Below are positions 53,036 to 62,900 of a stretch of DNA of 64,000 bases, piece after piece. How positions within the stretch are numbered: the stretch's first letter is position 1; each line of letters starts with the position of its first letter. This DNA is from Sphingobacteriales bacterium (GTDB taxonomy: Bacteria; Bacteroidota; Bacteroidia; Chitinophagales; UBA2359). The stretch spans positions 248,001 to 312,000 of the forward strand of contig JADJJT010000002.1 of the NCBI GenBank assembly GCA_016706405.1, written 5' to 3'. The notes under the pieces were generated by a model that was given only the letters and a program-made list of their open reading frames with translations, was not told where the DNA came from and ran no database searches. The translations under genes and the position numbers were made by a program.

Positions 53036-54028
53036 CTAAAACGGCAAAAAACTAACATATTGGTAATAAAATAAAACCGCCAATATTAATACATTCAACG
53101 ATTCACTGTACCACAAATTAGATGTCTCGGTGTATAAATAGGCTAAAAACAACGAGAAAGGCACTAAAAACAAACTTGCCGGATGCCAAGCTGCATCGGG
53201 CAACACTAAAAAAGCGTACAGCGCAAACGAAACGGCATATAAAATTACATTAAAATACCGCCTTGTTTGAACGGGCATTTTTAAAAATTCGGTACGCAGC
53301 AAAGCAATGGTCCAAAGGGTTAAAACTGTTAATAAGCCCAGTTTTATCCAAACCTCGTTTTGAGAAGATAGTGATGGCACAGGACTTGTAGCAATAAGCT
53401 CACCACCATAATGAGATAAAAGCAAGTGTAGCGAGTCGGTAGCAAAATACCAGGTAGCAACCCAAAAATGGGGTATCAACAACCCAAAAAGAGCTACCAT
53501 CCAAACACGCCAAGTAAACGTGCGCACTATAGTTAGGGCTACAAATACAAACAGTGCAAGGGGCAAAGCAGGTGCATAAATTAAAATACCCAATCCAACG
53601 GCAAAACCAACGTCAAAGGCGGGTGCTAATAAATGTGTTTGTAAATTGCCAAAGATCAAAAAAAGTAGCCATATAACCACAAAAACCATAAAATATGCCG
53701 GCGATAAAAACATATAAGTATTTATTAGTCCGGTTAAAACCAAATAACAAAAGGCTGGCAATATGGAAGTCTTCTTATATAAATTAAACCGGTTGCCCAA
53801 AATTTGAATAAGCCATGCCTGTAAACACAAGCCCAATACATATAAAACCCACAAACCGTGCATCGGGTAATTTTGAAGCGCCTGCACCACTAACCGGCCT
53901 AAAGGGGCGGCACCTTCAGCGGGTATTGCCGTTGGCGGAATAACCCATAAATTTAGGTTTAATAATACGGCCAATATCAGCAGCGATAAAAACTGAAGCG
54001 ATGTGGTAGTTTTAAAAAAATAAATCAC
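53036..54028 (-). CDS. Multi-spanning membrane protein, DUF6427-like
   Basis: A 330-residue protein with about 10 hydrophobic segments over nearly its entire length. It starts MIYFFKTTTSLQFLSLLILAVLLNLNLWV and contains RRYFNVILYAVSFALYAFLVL. This resembles a membrane-protein family of Bacteroidota with no known function (DUF6427), a by-eye judgement. It converges with ligA and is followed upstream by an orphan fragment region. Confidence 0.5.
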   Translation of the reverse strand: MIYFFKTTTSLQFLSLLILAVLLNLNLWVIPPTAIPAEGAAPLGRLVVQALQNYPMHGLWVLYVLGLCLQAWLIQILGNRFNLYKKTSILPAFCYLVLTGLINTYMFLSPAYFMVFVVIWLLFLIFGNLQTHLLAPAFDVGFAVGLGILIYAPALPLALFVFVALTIVRTFTWRVWMVALFGLLIPHFWVATWYFATDSLHLLLSHYGGELIATSPVPSLSSQNEVWIKLGLLTVLTLWTIALLRTEFLKMPVQTRRYFNVILYAVSFALYAFLVLPDAAWHPASLFLVPFSLFLAYLYTETSNLWYSESLNVLILAVLFYYQYVSFLPF

Positions 54029-54378
54029 AGGAAATTAACTTTCGTTACCAACAACAAATTTGGGCCGAGCAAGGCAGTTTAGCGAAGTACAGCCTTAGGG
54101 TTAAAAGCAAATAAAAAACAGTCGGCCAAAAATATTGCCGTACAAAATTACACACAAATAATTAGTTGAGCCTAAAAAAGGCAATTCTACTTGGGTTGAA
54201 GTATTATTATCGTCATTTCCGGATGAAAACTTTCCGGATAAAGATAAATTTATCGCTTCTTATTCTAAAAACAGCTACAAATTTATATGTCAGCGCTTAA
54301 TTTCTCCGGATGTACTAAAGCTCATTAAGGTCTAAATTTTTATTTGCTGCAAGCTGTTGCTAAGTTCAGCCCAAAAAA
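54029..54378. other. Spacer with an orphan gene fragment and three TCCGGA sites
   Basis: A 350-base spacer. A + strand frame from 54162 (after a TAA) to the stop at 54333-54335 reads KGNSTWVEVLLSSFPDENFPDKDKFIASYSKNSYKFICQRLISPDVLKLI. It has no start codon. It looks like real protein and may be a degraded gene; I recognise no family. Three TCCGGA palindromes lie within 120 bases (near 54219, 54234 and 54305). Confidence 0.4.
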
Positions 54379-56835
54379 TTAGTTGCGCAGAGGTTTTCCG
54401 GTTTTAAGCATGTGTTCAATGCGTTGCATGGTTTTGCGCGTACTAATTAGGTGCAAAAAGGCCTCACGCTCTAAATCAAGCAAATATTGTTCGGTAACGT
54501 TGGTGGGCATAGAAAGGTCGCCGCCGCATAGTACGTGGGCAACTTTTTGGGCAATTAGCTCGTCGTGTTCGCTGGCGTGACCGGCAAAACGCAGGGCAGC
54601 AATACCCGAATAAAAAGTGCCCAATGCCGAGCGGCCTAAAACCTTAATATCGGTGCGGGGCTGGGGTTGGCTATATCCGGCACTGGCCAAACTAAGTACT
54701 TTTTGTTTCGCTTGGGCAATTACCCTTCGCGGATTAACCACAACATGGTCGCGGTTGTTAAGCAAAATACCCAAATCGAAGGCTTCGTGTGCCGAGGTTG
54801 CAACTTTTGCGGTGGCAATATTCATTAAAGATTGTTGCAGGCGTGGTATTTGTATGTCGCCCTCGTAGTAAGCATCGCTGGCCCGCAATGCCAACTCTTT
54901 TGTGCCACCTCCGGCGGGCAAAATACCTACTCCTACCTCAACTAAACCAATATAGGTTTCGGCACTGGCAACGGCACTGTCGGCGTGCATGGTCAGTTCG
55001 CAACTTCCGCCCAAGGTAAGCCCGTGCGGTGCTACTACTACAGGTATTTGCGAGTAGCGTGCCCGCATAGTTGTGCGCTGAAACATACGAACGGCAAAAT
55101 CTAATTCGTCGTACTCTTGTTCAATGGCCAACATTAACATAAGGGCTAAATTTGCCCCTGCCGAAAAATTTTCGCCATTATTGCCAATTACCAAGCCGCG
55201 CCAACCTTCGGTTTCGGCAATTTCGATAGATTTTTGTATTCCGGCCAAAACTTCATCGCCCATGGCATTCATTTTAGTATGGAACTCTAAACATAAAACG
55301 CCATCACCAATATCGTGCAAAGTGGTGCCGGCATTGCCCCAAACGGGCTTTTGCGTGCGATAATTATCTAATATTATAAAAGTTTGGCCGCCGGGTATAG
55401 GTTCGTAGGTTTGTGTAGCGGGGTTATACGCTTTACGGAGGCCGTTTTCGGTAGTATAAAACTGCGTTTTGCCCGATGCTATCATAATGCGTACCCATTC
55501 GGCTACTTGTACTCCGGATGCAGTCATTTGGGCCACCACTTTTTCAACACCCAACACATCCCAGTATTCAAAAGGGCCGAGTTGCCAGCCAAAACCTGTT
55601 CGCATGGCATCGTCAACCTGGTATAAGTCGTTGGCAATTTCGGGTATGCGGTTCGATACATATTGAAATAGTTGTGCCGAAAGTTTATTTAAAAACTCGC
55701 TGCCTTTGTCGGTGCCGCTGTGCAGTATTTTAAGGCGTTTTTTAAGGTCGTCGGTAGTTTTAGCGGCGGTTAAACTGGCAAAATTGGGTTTGTTTTGCGG
55801 GCGGTAGTTCAAAGTGTCGAGGTCGAGGGCTAAAATTTCGGTTTTTCCATCATCGGTGCGCATTTTTTTATAAAAGCCTTGCCCGCCTTTGTCGCCAATC
55901 CAGCCTTTTTCAACCAAAGTATTAACATAATTAGGGATGGCAAACAAATGACGGCTTTCGTCATTAGGGCAGTTATCATATACCCCTTGTGCAACTTTTA
56001 CTAAGGTGTCTATGCCTACAACGTCACAGGTCCGGAAGGTAGCCGATTTTGGCCGCCCCGATATGGGGCCGGTTAGTGCATCAACCTCTTCAATGGTTAA
56101 TCCTACTTGTTGCATTAAATGAAAAATAGCCATAATGCTAAATACACCTATCCTATTGGCAATAAAAGCGGGGGTATCTTTGCACAAAACAGTTGTTTTA
56201 CCCAAAAATTGGTCGCCGTACTGCATTAAAAAATCGGTTACTTGCGGGTGGGTGTCGGGGGTTGGAATTATTTCGAGGAGTTGAAGGTAGCGCGGCGGAT
56301 TAAAAAAGTGGGTGCCGCAAAAATGTTGTTTGAAGTCGGCACTGCGTCCTTCGGCTAATATCCGGATGGGGATGCCCGAGGTGTTGCTCGTTATAAGGGT
56401 GCCCGGTTTGCGTACTGTTTCTATTTTTTCGTAAATACTTTGTTTAATATCAAGGCGTTCAATTACGGCTTCAATTATCCAGTCACACTCTTTAAGCAAT
56501 TGCAAATCGTCTTCAAAGTTTCCGGTGGTAATGCGTTGGGCAAAAGATTTGTTATACACTGCCGATGGGTTACTTTGCAAGGCAAATTGTAGTGCTTCGT
56601 TAACAATACGGTTGCGCACCTGCTTGTTTGTTAGGGTTAGACCTAAGGCGGTTTCGGTGGCGTTTGGCTCGCGAGGCACAATATCGAGCAGTACAACTTG
56701 CAAGCCAATATTGGCACAATGCAGGGCAATGCGGCTACCCATTACCCCCGAACCTAATACGGCTACTTTTTTAATATGGCGTTGCGCTGCCGGTATTACT
56801 GTTTGTTGATTATGTTGTGGTGCAAAGGCCGTCAT
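54379..56835 (-). CDS. 3-hydroxyacyl-CoA dehydrogenase / enoyl-CoA hydratase (FadN-like)
   Basis: An 818-residue two-activity enzyme of fatty-acid beta-oxidation. Dehydrogenase parts come first: NAD loop VAVLGSGVMGSRIALHCANIG (about 24-44), catalytic-domain stretch GTHFFNPPRYLQLLEIIPTPDTHP and a C-terminal HCDH domain with LTGPISGRPKSATFRTCDVVGID. The enoyl-CoA hydratase domain follows (about 510-770; HTKMNAMGDEV, NNGENFSAGANLALML, GLTLGGSCELTMHAD). The order dehydrogenase then hydratase is that of Bacillus FadN, opposite to FadB. The promoter at 56961-56968 carries a palindromic operator. Confidence 0.85.
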   Translation of the reverse strand: MTAFAPQHNQQTVIPAAQRHIKKVAVLGSGVMGSRIALHCANIGLQVVLLDIVPREPNATETALGLTLTNKQVRNRIVNEALQFALQSNPSAVYNKSFAQRITTGNFEDDLQLLKECDWIIEAVIERLDIKQSIYEKIETVRKPGTLITSNTSGIPIRILAEGRSADFKQHFCGTHFFNPPRYLQLLEIIPTPDTHPQVTDFLMQYGDQFLGKTTVLCKDTPAFIANRIGVFSIMAIFHLMQQVGLTIEEVDALTGPISGRPKSATFRTCDVVGIDTLVKVAQGVYDNCPNDESRHLFAIPNYVNTLVEKGWIGDKGGQGFYKKMRTDDGKTEILALDLDTLNYRPQNKPNFASLTAAKTTDDLKKRLKILHSGTDKGSEFLNKLSAQLFQYVSNRIPEIANDLYQVDDAMRTGFGWQLGPFEYWDVLGVEKVVAQMTASGVQVAEWVRIMIASGKTQFYTTENGLRKAYNPATQTYEPIPGGQTFIILDNYRTQKPVWGNAGTTLHDIGDGVLCLEFHTKMNAMGDEVLAGIQKSIEIAETEGWRGLVIGNNGENFSAGANLALMLMLAIEQEYDELDFAVRMFQRTTMRARYSQIPVVVAPHGLTLGGSCELTMHADSAVASAETYIGLVEVGVGILPAGGGTKELALRASDAYYEGDIQIPRLQQSLMNIATAKVATSAHEAFDLGILLNNRDHVVVNPRRVIAQAKQKVLSLASAGYSQPQPRTDIKVLGRSALGTFYSGIAALRFAGHASEHDELIAQKVAHVLCGGDLSMPTNVTEQYLLDLEREAFLHLISTRKTMQRIEHMLKTGKPLRN

Positions 56836-56960
56836 TTTTATCTGATTTTTTTTGATGATTAATGGTTAATTGTGTAGTTGCCAATAATGTTCGGTAACTT
56901 ATAGAATTTTTATTTACAGAGATTTTTTGAGGTCAATTTGGTTTTTTCTTTTTTGAAGTG

Positions 56961-56968
56961 CAAATATA
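56961..56968 (-). promoter_or_regulatory. -7 element of the FadN-like gene
   Basis: TATATTTG on the coding strand (CAAATATA on +), an exact TAnnTTTG match about 126 bases upstream of the gene, overlapping the palindrome at 56967-56982. Confidence 0.6.
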
Positions 56969-56982
56969 CCAAACGTTTGGTA
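56967..56982. promoter_or_regulatory. Perfect 16-bp palindromic operator upstream of the FadN-like gene
   Basis: TACCAAACGTTTGGTA is identical to its reverse complement. On the coding strand it lies directly upstream of, and overlaps by two bases, the -7 element, so it fills the promoter spacer and a bound protein would block RNA polymerase. Its layout is typical of TetR-family operators, which control fatty-acid catabolism in many bacteria (inference). The regulator gene is not in the window. Confidence 0.6.
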
Positions 56983-57114
56983 GGTATAAAAATTTATCTC
57001 CAAATTTTTTCCGGATGTGAGGGTATGGGTTTGCATTTTTTTATTTATCCGGAAAAAAACTAGCTGGGTTAGCAATGCTACCATCAAAGCATGCATTCAT
57101 ACATGTTGAATTAT

Positions 57115-57825
57115 TTAAATATTCACACCAAATAAATAACCTACAATAGCTGTTAAAACCATAGCTATGGTACCCCAAAAGCTAACCCTTACAATAGCAT
57201 TTACAACATTTGAACCTCCGGTTTTGGCTGCAACGCCACCTAATACGGATAAAAACAAAATTGCCATTCCATAAAGATAGTACTCGGTATTTTGTGGCGG
57301 CAAGGCTATAACTCCTATAAGCGGCATAGCGCCACCCGCTAAAAATGCCGCCCCCGATGCCAAAGCTGCTTGTATAGGGTTGGCTCGGCTAATTTCGTTG
57401 ATACCCAGTTCGTCGCGCACATGCGCGCCAAGGGCATCAAAAGCGGTTAGCTCTTGTGCTACCACTAAAGCTGTTTCTTTTTTTAGCCCGCGTTGTTCAT
57501 AAATTTGTGCTAAACGTTGCAGTTCAATTTCGGGCATTTCTTCTATTTCCTGTCTTTCTCGTTCAATGTCGGCTTTTTCAATATCGGTTTGCGAGCTTAC
57601 CGAAACATACTCGCCGGCAGCCATAGACAAAGCGCCGGCAGCCAGTCCGGCAATAGCTGCCAAAATTACAGGCTCTTTAGTACTGCTTGCTGTAGCCACG
57701 CCAATGGCCAAACTTGATATTGATATAATGCCATCGTTTGCACCTAAAACTGCTGCTCTAAGCCAGTTGCTGCGATGTATATAATGGTTGTCTAAGTAGT
57801 CATTTAAGGCATTCATATTCGACAT
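57115..57825 (-). CDS. VIT-family (CCC1/VIT1-like) metal transporter
   Basis: A 236-residue membrane protein from the ATG at 57825 (MSNMNALNDYLDNHY); an ATG six codons upstream would add MYCFII. It has about five membrane segments and the family core NWLRAAVLGANDGIISISSLAIGVA, the charged loop EKADIERERQEIEEMPEIELQRLAQIYEQRGL between segments two and three, and GAMPLIGVIALPP. Eukaryotic VIT1/CCC1 move Fe(II) and Mn(II) into vacuoles; bacterial members export or buffer such ions. A -7 element lies at 57851-57858. Confidence 0.85.
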   Translation of the reverse strand: MSNMNALNDYLDNHYIHRSNWLRAAVLGANDGIISISSLAIGVATASSTKEPVILAAIAGLAAGALSMAAGEYVSVSSQTDIEKADIERERQEIEEMPEIELQRLAQIYEQRGLKKETALVVAQELTAFDALGAHVRDELGINEISRANPIQAALASGAAFLAGGAMPLIGVIALPPQNTEYYLYGMAILFLSVLGGVAAKTGGSNVVNAIVRVSFWGTIAMVLTAIVGYLFGVNI

Positions 57826-57850
57826 TATAATAAAACAATACAAGCAACAA

Positions 57851-57858
57851 CAAAGTTA
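57851..57858 (-). promoter_or_regulatory. -7 element for the VIT-type transporter
   Basis: CAAAGTTA on + (TAACTTTG on the coding strand), 25 bases before the chosen start, so the leader would be short. Confidence 0.45.
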
Positions 57859-58016
57859 AACAGTAATAGTTTAAAAGGCTACTGCAACGTCAAAACATAA
57901 AAAATAATAGATAATAAAATTTGCCTGTATTTTATATGTTTATTAAATAATAATTAAATGTATTTTATTCATCAAAAATCCAAGTGCCAACGCTTTTAAT
58001 CCGAGAAAAAATATTA

Positions 58017-58024
58017 CCTTTGAG
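58017..58024 (+). promoter_or_regulatory. -7 element (TACCTTTG) for the secreted metalloprotease
   Basis: Exact TAnnTTTG match, 59 bases before the start codon. Confidence 0.55.
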
Positions 58025-58083
58025 GGCTTTTTTCGTTTACTGCTTACTTTCAATACTTACAAAACTACTTCATTTTAAGGTTT

Positions 58084-61000
58084 ATGCCGTATCATCCCAC
58101 TAACTCGAGCAAAGCGTTTGCACGTTTTGCCTTTCTTTGTATTGTTACTTTACTAGGATTATTATCTCAGCCGCAACAGGTTTTAAAAGCTCAAAATCAA
58201 GGTCAAATGCAAGCTTGCGGCGTTGATTTTTGGCGGCAAAAACACATAAAAAACAACCCTAAATACATAGTTTATGAAAATAAATGTAACCATCAGTTGG
58301 CTACTGCCACCTTACAAAAATTAAATAATACCGCTAAACAAGGTAAAGACGACGAGGTTTACACTATTCCTACTGTTGTACATTTGGTACACGCCCCCAG
58401 CGAAACTATTGGCAAAGGCGCAAATCTTAAAGATGCGCAAGTTCAGCAAGCTATTAACTGGTTAAACGATGCTTTTAATAACAAAAACAGCTATTACAAC
58501 AGCAAGGGCATATCGGTGGGTATTGAGTTTTGTTTGGCTACCCGCGACCCTGAAGGCAGTAGTACTACCGGTATAGTAAGGCACGCATCGAGCAAATATA
58601 CCAATATTGACCTTAAAGAAGATGAGGACATTTATGTAAAAACTGATATTGCGCAATGGGACCCAGACAAGTATTTAAACATTTGGGTTGTTACCGACAT
58701 GTGCTACGTTAACGATTGTAATACAGTTGGTTTAACGCCCTATGCAACATCGGCCGGAACAGCAGCCGATGGCATCTTAACTGTGGCCAAATACTTTGGC
58801 AGTTCAATAGACGAGACTAAAGTATTAATTCACGAAGCTGGCCATTACCTTAACCTATTCCATACTTTTGAAAACGGCTGCACTAATAACAACTGCTTAG
58901 AAAACGGCGACTATGTTTGCGACACCCCTCCGGATGGTTCAAAAATTTCGACTGCAAACTGCTCAACACCCGACAATAGTTGTACAACCGACACAGACGA
59001 CACCCACCCACGCAATCCGTTCAGGGCAAAAAATATAGGTGGGCTTGGCGACCAAAACGACCCCACAGATAATTACTTAGATTACAATAAACGCGCTTGT
59101 AAAGTACGGTTTACCGAAGGCCAAAAAGACCGTATGCGCTTGTCGTTTATAAAATACAGAAGTAGTCTCATCGAAAGCGACGGCTGTTTATCGCTGGTTT
59201 TATTAGATGCTGCCATCACCGACATAACCAATCCGGAAGGGTTTGCTTGTAATGCTGCACTTGCTCCAACGGTAATTATTAAAAACTATGGCACCCAATC
59301 CTTAAAAAAAGCAACCATCAACTACTACCTCTCTAATGCACCCGGCACTATTTATAACTATTTCTGGGTAGGAAATTTGCCGGCAGGTTTTGCCGAGTCT
59401 GTATTATTACCGCCAACAAACGACCTTACTTTTTCCGGATCATACACCCTTACCGCCTACACTACTGCCCCCAATGGCCTAACCGACCTAAATACAACCA
59501 ACGACGACGCTTCGCAAACCTTTGCCTTCGCCATACTAAATGCCATGCCTTTTGCCGAAAACTTTGAACTCAACACCGCCAAATGGTCTATCATAAACCC
59601 CGACAACGACCAAACTTGGAAATTACAGCTATCTAATAAATGTGAGGACACCGACATGTTCAGTTTTTATGTAAACAGCTATAATTACTATAATCTAAAC
59701 CAATACGACTACGCCTACACCCGTCTTGACCTTAACACTTATACCAATGCTGCTCTTAATTTTGATGTGGCCTATTGCCAAGCAGGGGCATCGTACACCG
59801 ATGGGCTGCGCGTAATTGTTTCGACCAATTGCGGCGAAACATTTAAAGAGGTTTACAATAAAAAAGGCAGTAGTTTAGCTACTAAATCCGGATATTGTAC
59901 CTCAACATTCATTCCGGCAAATTGCGACGAGTGGCGTACCGAAACGCTTGGCCTGTCGGCCTATGCAGGTGGCGAAGTGCTGATAGGTTTTGAAGCTTTC
60001 TCAGAAAACGGCAATAATATTTATATAGACAATATAAGTATTACCGGCACCCAAACCATTATTTGCGACCCACCAACTAAACTTGCCGCCGGAAATATTA
60101 CCCAAGTAAGCGCACAAATTGCTTGGGAAACCACCGAAATTACGCCAACTCACACCTTGCGCTACCGCCCGTTTGGCCAAGACGAATGGAAATATATTTA
60201 CAATATCAGCAAAACCAATACCGCACTTAACTATTTAATTCCGGGCACAACCTACGAGTTACAAGTGCAAACCACCTGTATTGACAACTCGCTAAGCCCT
60301 TATTGCCCAGTTATTAATTTCTCAACATTAGATGCCTCCTGCTACCCACCCTACGATTTAGCAGTTAGCGATATATATACCAAATCGGCATCTGTGTATT
60401 GGGAGCCCGTTTATGGCGCCGTTAATTATGAGGTCTATTACAGTTTTGGGTTCGATACCTATAAATTTTTGGTTTATACCCCCGATAATTACCTAAACCT
60501 AACCGATTTATATACCAACAAAGAGTACAAACTTTATGTGCGGGCTATTTGCAGCGAGGGCGACACCAGTTTAAAAAGTGAACCTATTTATTTTACCCCT
60601 AAATTCAGTTGCCAGCCCCCCAACGGTTTGACAGCCGAAAAAGTAACAAAATCAAGTGCTTTATTGTTATGGCAACCCCAAGACGGCGCCTTGAGCTATT
60701 TGTTTGAATACCGTTTTGTTGGTGGCAATAACAAAGACTGGAAAAAACTAATTGTTAGTCAGGCGCAAATAGAAATTACCGACCTAACACCTAAAACAGA
60801 CTACGAGGCGCGTATAAAAACCACTTGTGATACCCAATATGGTAGCAGCGATTACAGCGATATATTAATATTTAATACCGGATACGATTGTCCTGCCCCG
60901 CAAAATCCTGCAGCCACTGCCATTACCGAAAATGCTGTTACCCTTAAATGGGAAGGGTTTCCGGGTGCATTTTATGCCATCAGGTTTAAAAAAGCCAGCG

Positions 61001-61947
61001 AATTTATATGGCAAAACAAATATACCACCGCCGACTCAATCAATATTAGCCTGCTCGAGCCTTGTACCGAATACAGTTTTAGCATAAAAACTGCTTGCGA
61101 TTTTGATACCAGCACCTACTCGGCAGTGAAATCGTTTTTTACTACGTGCAAAGGCTACGCCCTGTCAAAAGCCGAAAGTTCTGCTAATGAATGGATTGAA
61201 GGGATTAGTATTAATAATGTACTACATGTAAGTGGAAAAAATAATGGTTATGCCGATTTTACCGAAAAATTGGTATTTGAATTGCCAAAAGATACCGTTT
61301 TACCTTTATTGGTATCGGCAGGCGTAAAAAATAAAGGCTATGTTTTGTACTGGCAAATTTGGGTTGACTGGAATCAAAATTACGATTTTGAGCCCGGAGA
61401 ACGGATATTTAGTGCCAGCAATTTAGTGGCTAATATGTTTTATAAACCCGGAACAACATTTAAAGGTAATTTTACTATTCCGGATGCAGCCCTTGAGGGC
61501 AAAACTCGTATGCGTGTATCTATGAGCAGCACCGGATGGGTAGGCCCCAACGATGTTTTTGACTATGGCGAAGTAGAAGACTATACGGTTGATATTGTGA
61601 AAAAATCGGGAAAAGGCGGGTTATTTTATGGCAACCAACAAAATCCGGATGATAATGCCAATGCCGACTGCTATCTGCCCAATCATAACGATAATTGTTT
61701 GCAGGTACAGCAAAATATCGCTAACAAGTACGCCCAAATTAGTTTATCTGTACCCTTGTTAAACGATGGGCAATTTTTATTGCGCAACACAAATGGCCAA
61801 ATAGTATTAAGCCAACCTGTTGCCGCAAACGACCAAATACCACCAAACATAACAATAAGCACAGCTAATTTACCAGCCGGTTTATATATATGTTCCCTTC
61901 AAACTGCCTCAGATCAATGGCATAAAAAATTAATGGTTGTGCAATAA
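58084..61947 (+). CDS. Secreted M43-type metalloprotease with Fn3, GEVED and T9SS sorting domains
   Basis: A 1287-residue exported protein. A hydrophobic signal occupies about residues 15-36. The M43 (pappalysin/cytophagalysin) protease follows (about 90-370), with zinc motif HEAGHYLNLFH (His250, Glu251, His254, His260). The Met-turn position of the family (usually NYMDY) reads NYLDY, so a Leu replaces the Met. Next come a CARDB-like segment (about 375-475), a MAM/jelly-roll-like segment (about 480-655), four Fn3 repeats with CxPP starts (about 660-1020), a GEVED domain (about 1040-1175; WIDWN-like WVDWNQNYDFEPGE and DVFDYGEVEDYTV) and a C-terminal T9SS sorting domain ending in GLYICSL...KKLMVVQ. 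It is exported by the T9SS and probably attached at the surface or released. Confidence 0.88.
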   Translation: MPYHPTNSSKAFARFAFLCIVTLLGLLSQPQQVLKAQNQGQMQACGVDFWRQKHIKNNPKYIVYENKCNHQLATATLQKLNNTAKQGKDDEVYTIPTVVHLVHAPSETIGKGANLKDAQVQQAINWLNDAFNNKNSYYNSKGISVGIEFCLATRDPEGSSTTGIVRHASSKYTNIDLKEDEDIYVKTDIAQWDPDKYLNIWVVTDMCYVNDCNTVGLTPYATSAGTAADGILTVAKYFGSSIDETKVLIHEAGHYLNLFHTFENGCTNNNCLENGDYVCDTPPDGSKISTANCSTPDNSCTTDTDDTHPRNPFRAKNIGGLGDQNDPTDNYLDYNKRACKVRFTEGQKDRMRLSFIKYRSSLIESDGCLSLVLLDAAITDITNPEGFACNAALAPTVIIKNYGTQSLKKATINYYLSNAPGTIYNYFWVGNLPAGFAESVLLPPTNDLTFSGSYTLTAYTTAPNGLTDLNTTNDDASQTFAFAILNAMPFAENFELNTAKWSIINPDNDQTWKLQLSNKCEDTDMFSFYVNSYNYYNLNQYDYAYTRLDLNTYTNAALNFDVAYCQAGASYTDGLRVIVSTNCGETFKEVYNKKGSSLATKSGYCTSTFIPANCDEWRTETLGLSAYAGGEVLIGFEAFSENGNNIYIDNISITGTQTIICDPPTKLAAGNITQVSAQIAWETTEITPTHTLRYRPFGQDEWKYIYNISKTNTALNYLIPGTTYELQVQTTCIDNSLSPYCPVINFSTLDASCYPPYDLAVSDIYTKSASVYWEPVYGAVNYEVYYSFGFDTYKFLVYTPDNYLNLTDLYTNKEYKLYVRAICSEGDTSLKSEPIYFTPKFSCQPPNGLTAEKVTKSSALLLWQPQDGALSYLFEYRFVGGNNKDWKKLIVSQAQIEITDLTPKTDYEARIKTTCDTQYGSSDYSDILIFNTGYDCPAPQNPAATAITENAVTLKWEGFPGAFYAIRFKKASEFIWQNKYTTADSINISLLEPCTEYSFSIKTACDFDTSTYSAVKSFFTTCKGYALSKAESSANEWIEGISINNVLHVSGKNNGYADFTEKLVFELPKDTVLPLLVSAGVKNKGYVLYWQIWVDWNQNYDFEPGERIFSASNLVANMFYKPGTTFKGNFTIPDAALEGKTRMRVSMSSTGWVGPNDVFDYGEVEDYTVDIVKKSGKGGLFYGNQQNPDDNANADCYLPNHNDNCLQVQQNIANKYAQISLSVPLLNDGQFLLRNTNGQIVLSQPVAANDQIPPNITISTANLPAGLYICSLQTASDQWHKKLMVVQ

Positions 61948-61951
61948 ATCT

Positions 61952-61982
61952 ATACCGACCTTTTAAGCAGTCTAAACGGTAT
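61952..61982. terminator. Small hairpin between convergent genes
   Basis: ATACCG (61952-61957) pairs with CGGTAT (61977-61982), with an inner TTTA/TAAA possibility. It sits in the 35-base spacer between two convergent stops. Weak. Confidence 0.3.
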
Positions 61983-62810
61983 TTACTCAATATTAAAGGT
62001 GTCGGCATCGCGCCAAGCCCCAAATTTTGCCCTGAATTCGTTTTGAGCCTCCCAATTAATGGTTGCATTAATTACCACTTCTTCGTTGTTTGATGGGGCA
62101 GCAGCCATTGGTTGCCCCATATAGTTTAGTACCGTGCTGCCTCCTTGGTGTTGTTGGCCATGCGTGTCGAGGCCAACGCGGTTTACCCCAACTGTATAAA
62201 CTTGGTTTTCGATAGCGCGGGCAATAAGCAGTTGCTCCCAGGCAAAACTGCGCACCTGCGGCCAACTTGCCACATAAATTAGCAAATCAAACAAAGGCAA
62301 TTGATGGTTGCGGCTCCATGCCGGAAAACGCAAATCGTAACACACTAACGGGCAAATGCGCCAACCTGCATAATTAATAATCACTCGTTTATTTCCGGGT
62401 TCATAATGCAAATGTTCGGCTCCCATTCTAAAAAGATGGCGTTTATTATACCATTTGCAGTGCCCATCCGGAAAAGCCCATACAAAACGATTATAGTATT
62501 TTTTATTAATAGCATCATCTTTAGCATTTTCTTTGTCGTCCTCTTTAATTATAAGGCTTCCGGCAATAACTTGATTTCTATTTTGAGCTTCTTGTAGCAT
62601 CCATTGAACAGTTGGACCCTGCATAGTTTCGGCAAAATTCTTGGTGTTCATGGTAAATCCGGTTGCAAACATTTCGGGCAATAATATTATGTGGCCATTT
62701 GCTTTAGGCAGTAATTGGGAAATATGTTTGCGGTTTTCGACAGGATTTTCCCAAATTACGTTGGGTTGTACCAAGCTAATATAAAGGTCATTCAAGGGTT
62801 TACTGTTCAT
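61983..62810 (-). CDS. Carbon-nitrogen hydrolase (nitrilase family, omega-amidase/Nit2-like)
   Basis: A 275-residue nitrilase-superfamily enzyme. The Glu-Lys-Cys triad is Glu46 in LLPEMFATGF, Lys123 in YNKRHLF and Cys157 in VCYDLRFP. The motif order and the ARAIENQVYTVGVNRVG stretch resemble the bacterial YafV/Nit2-like amidases that hydrolyse the alpha-keto amides formed by transaminases. Cytoplasmic. It stands alone. A more precise substrate cannot be given. Confidence 0.88.
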   Translation of the reverse strand: MNSKPLNDLYISLVQPNVIWENPVENRKHISQLLPKANGHIILLPEMFATGFTMNTKNFAETMQGPTVQWMLQEAQNRNQVIAGSLIIKEDDKENAKDDAINKKYYNRFVWAFPDGHCKWYNKRHLFRMGAEHLHYEPGNKRVIINYAGWRICPLVCYDLRFPAWSRNHQLPLFDLLIYVASWPQVRSFAWEQLLIARAIENQVYTVGVNRVGLDTHGQQHQGGSTVLNYMGQPMAAAPSNNEEVVINATINWEAQNEFRAKFGAWRDADTFNIE

Positions 62811-62900
62811 AAACGAGCAATTGAATAAATAAAAATATTATTTAATAAAAAAGTTTTTTGGAAAATTGCTTACTTAAAAGTAGTTTTACACCCCAAAGAT

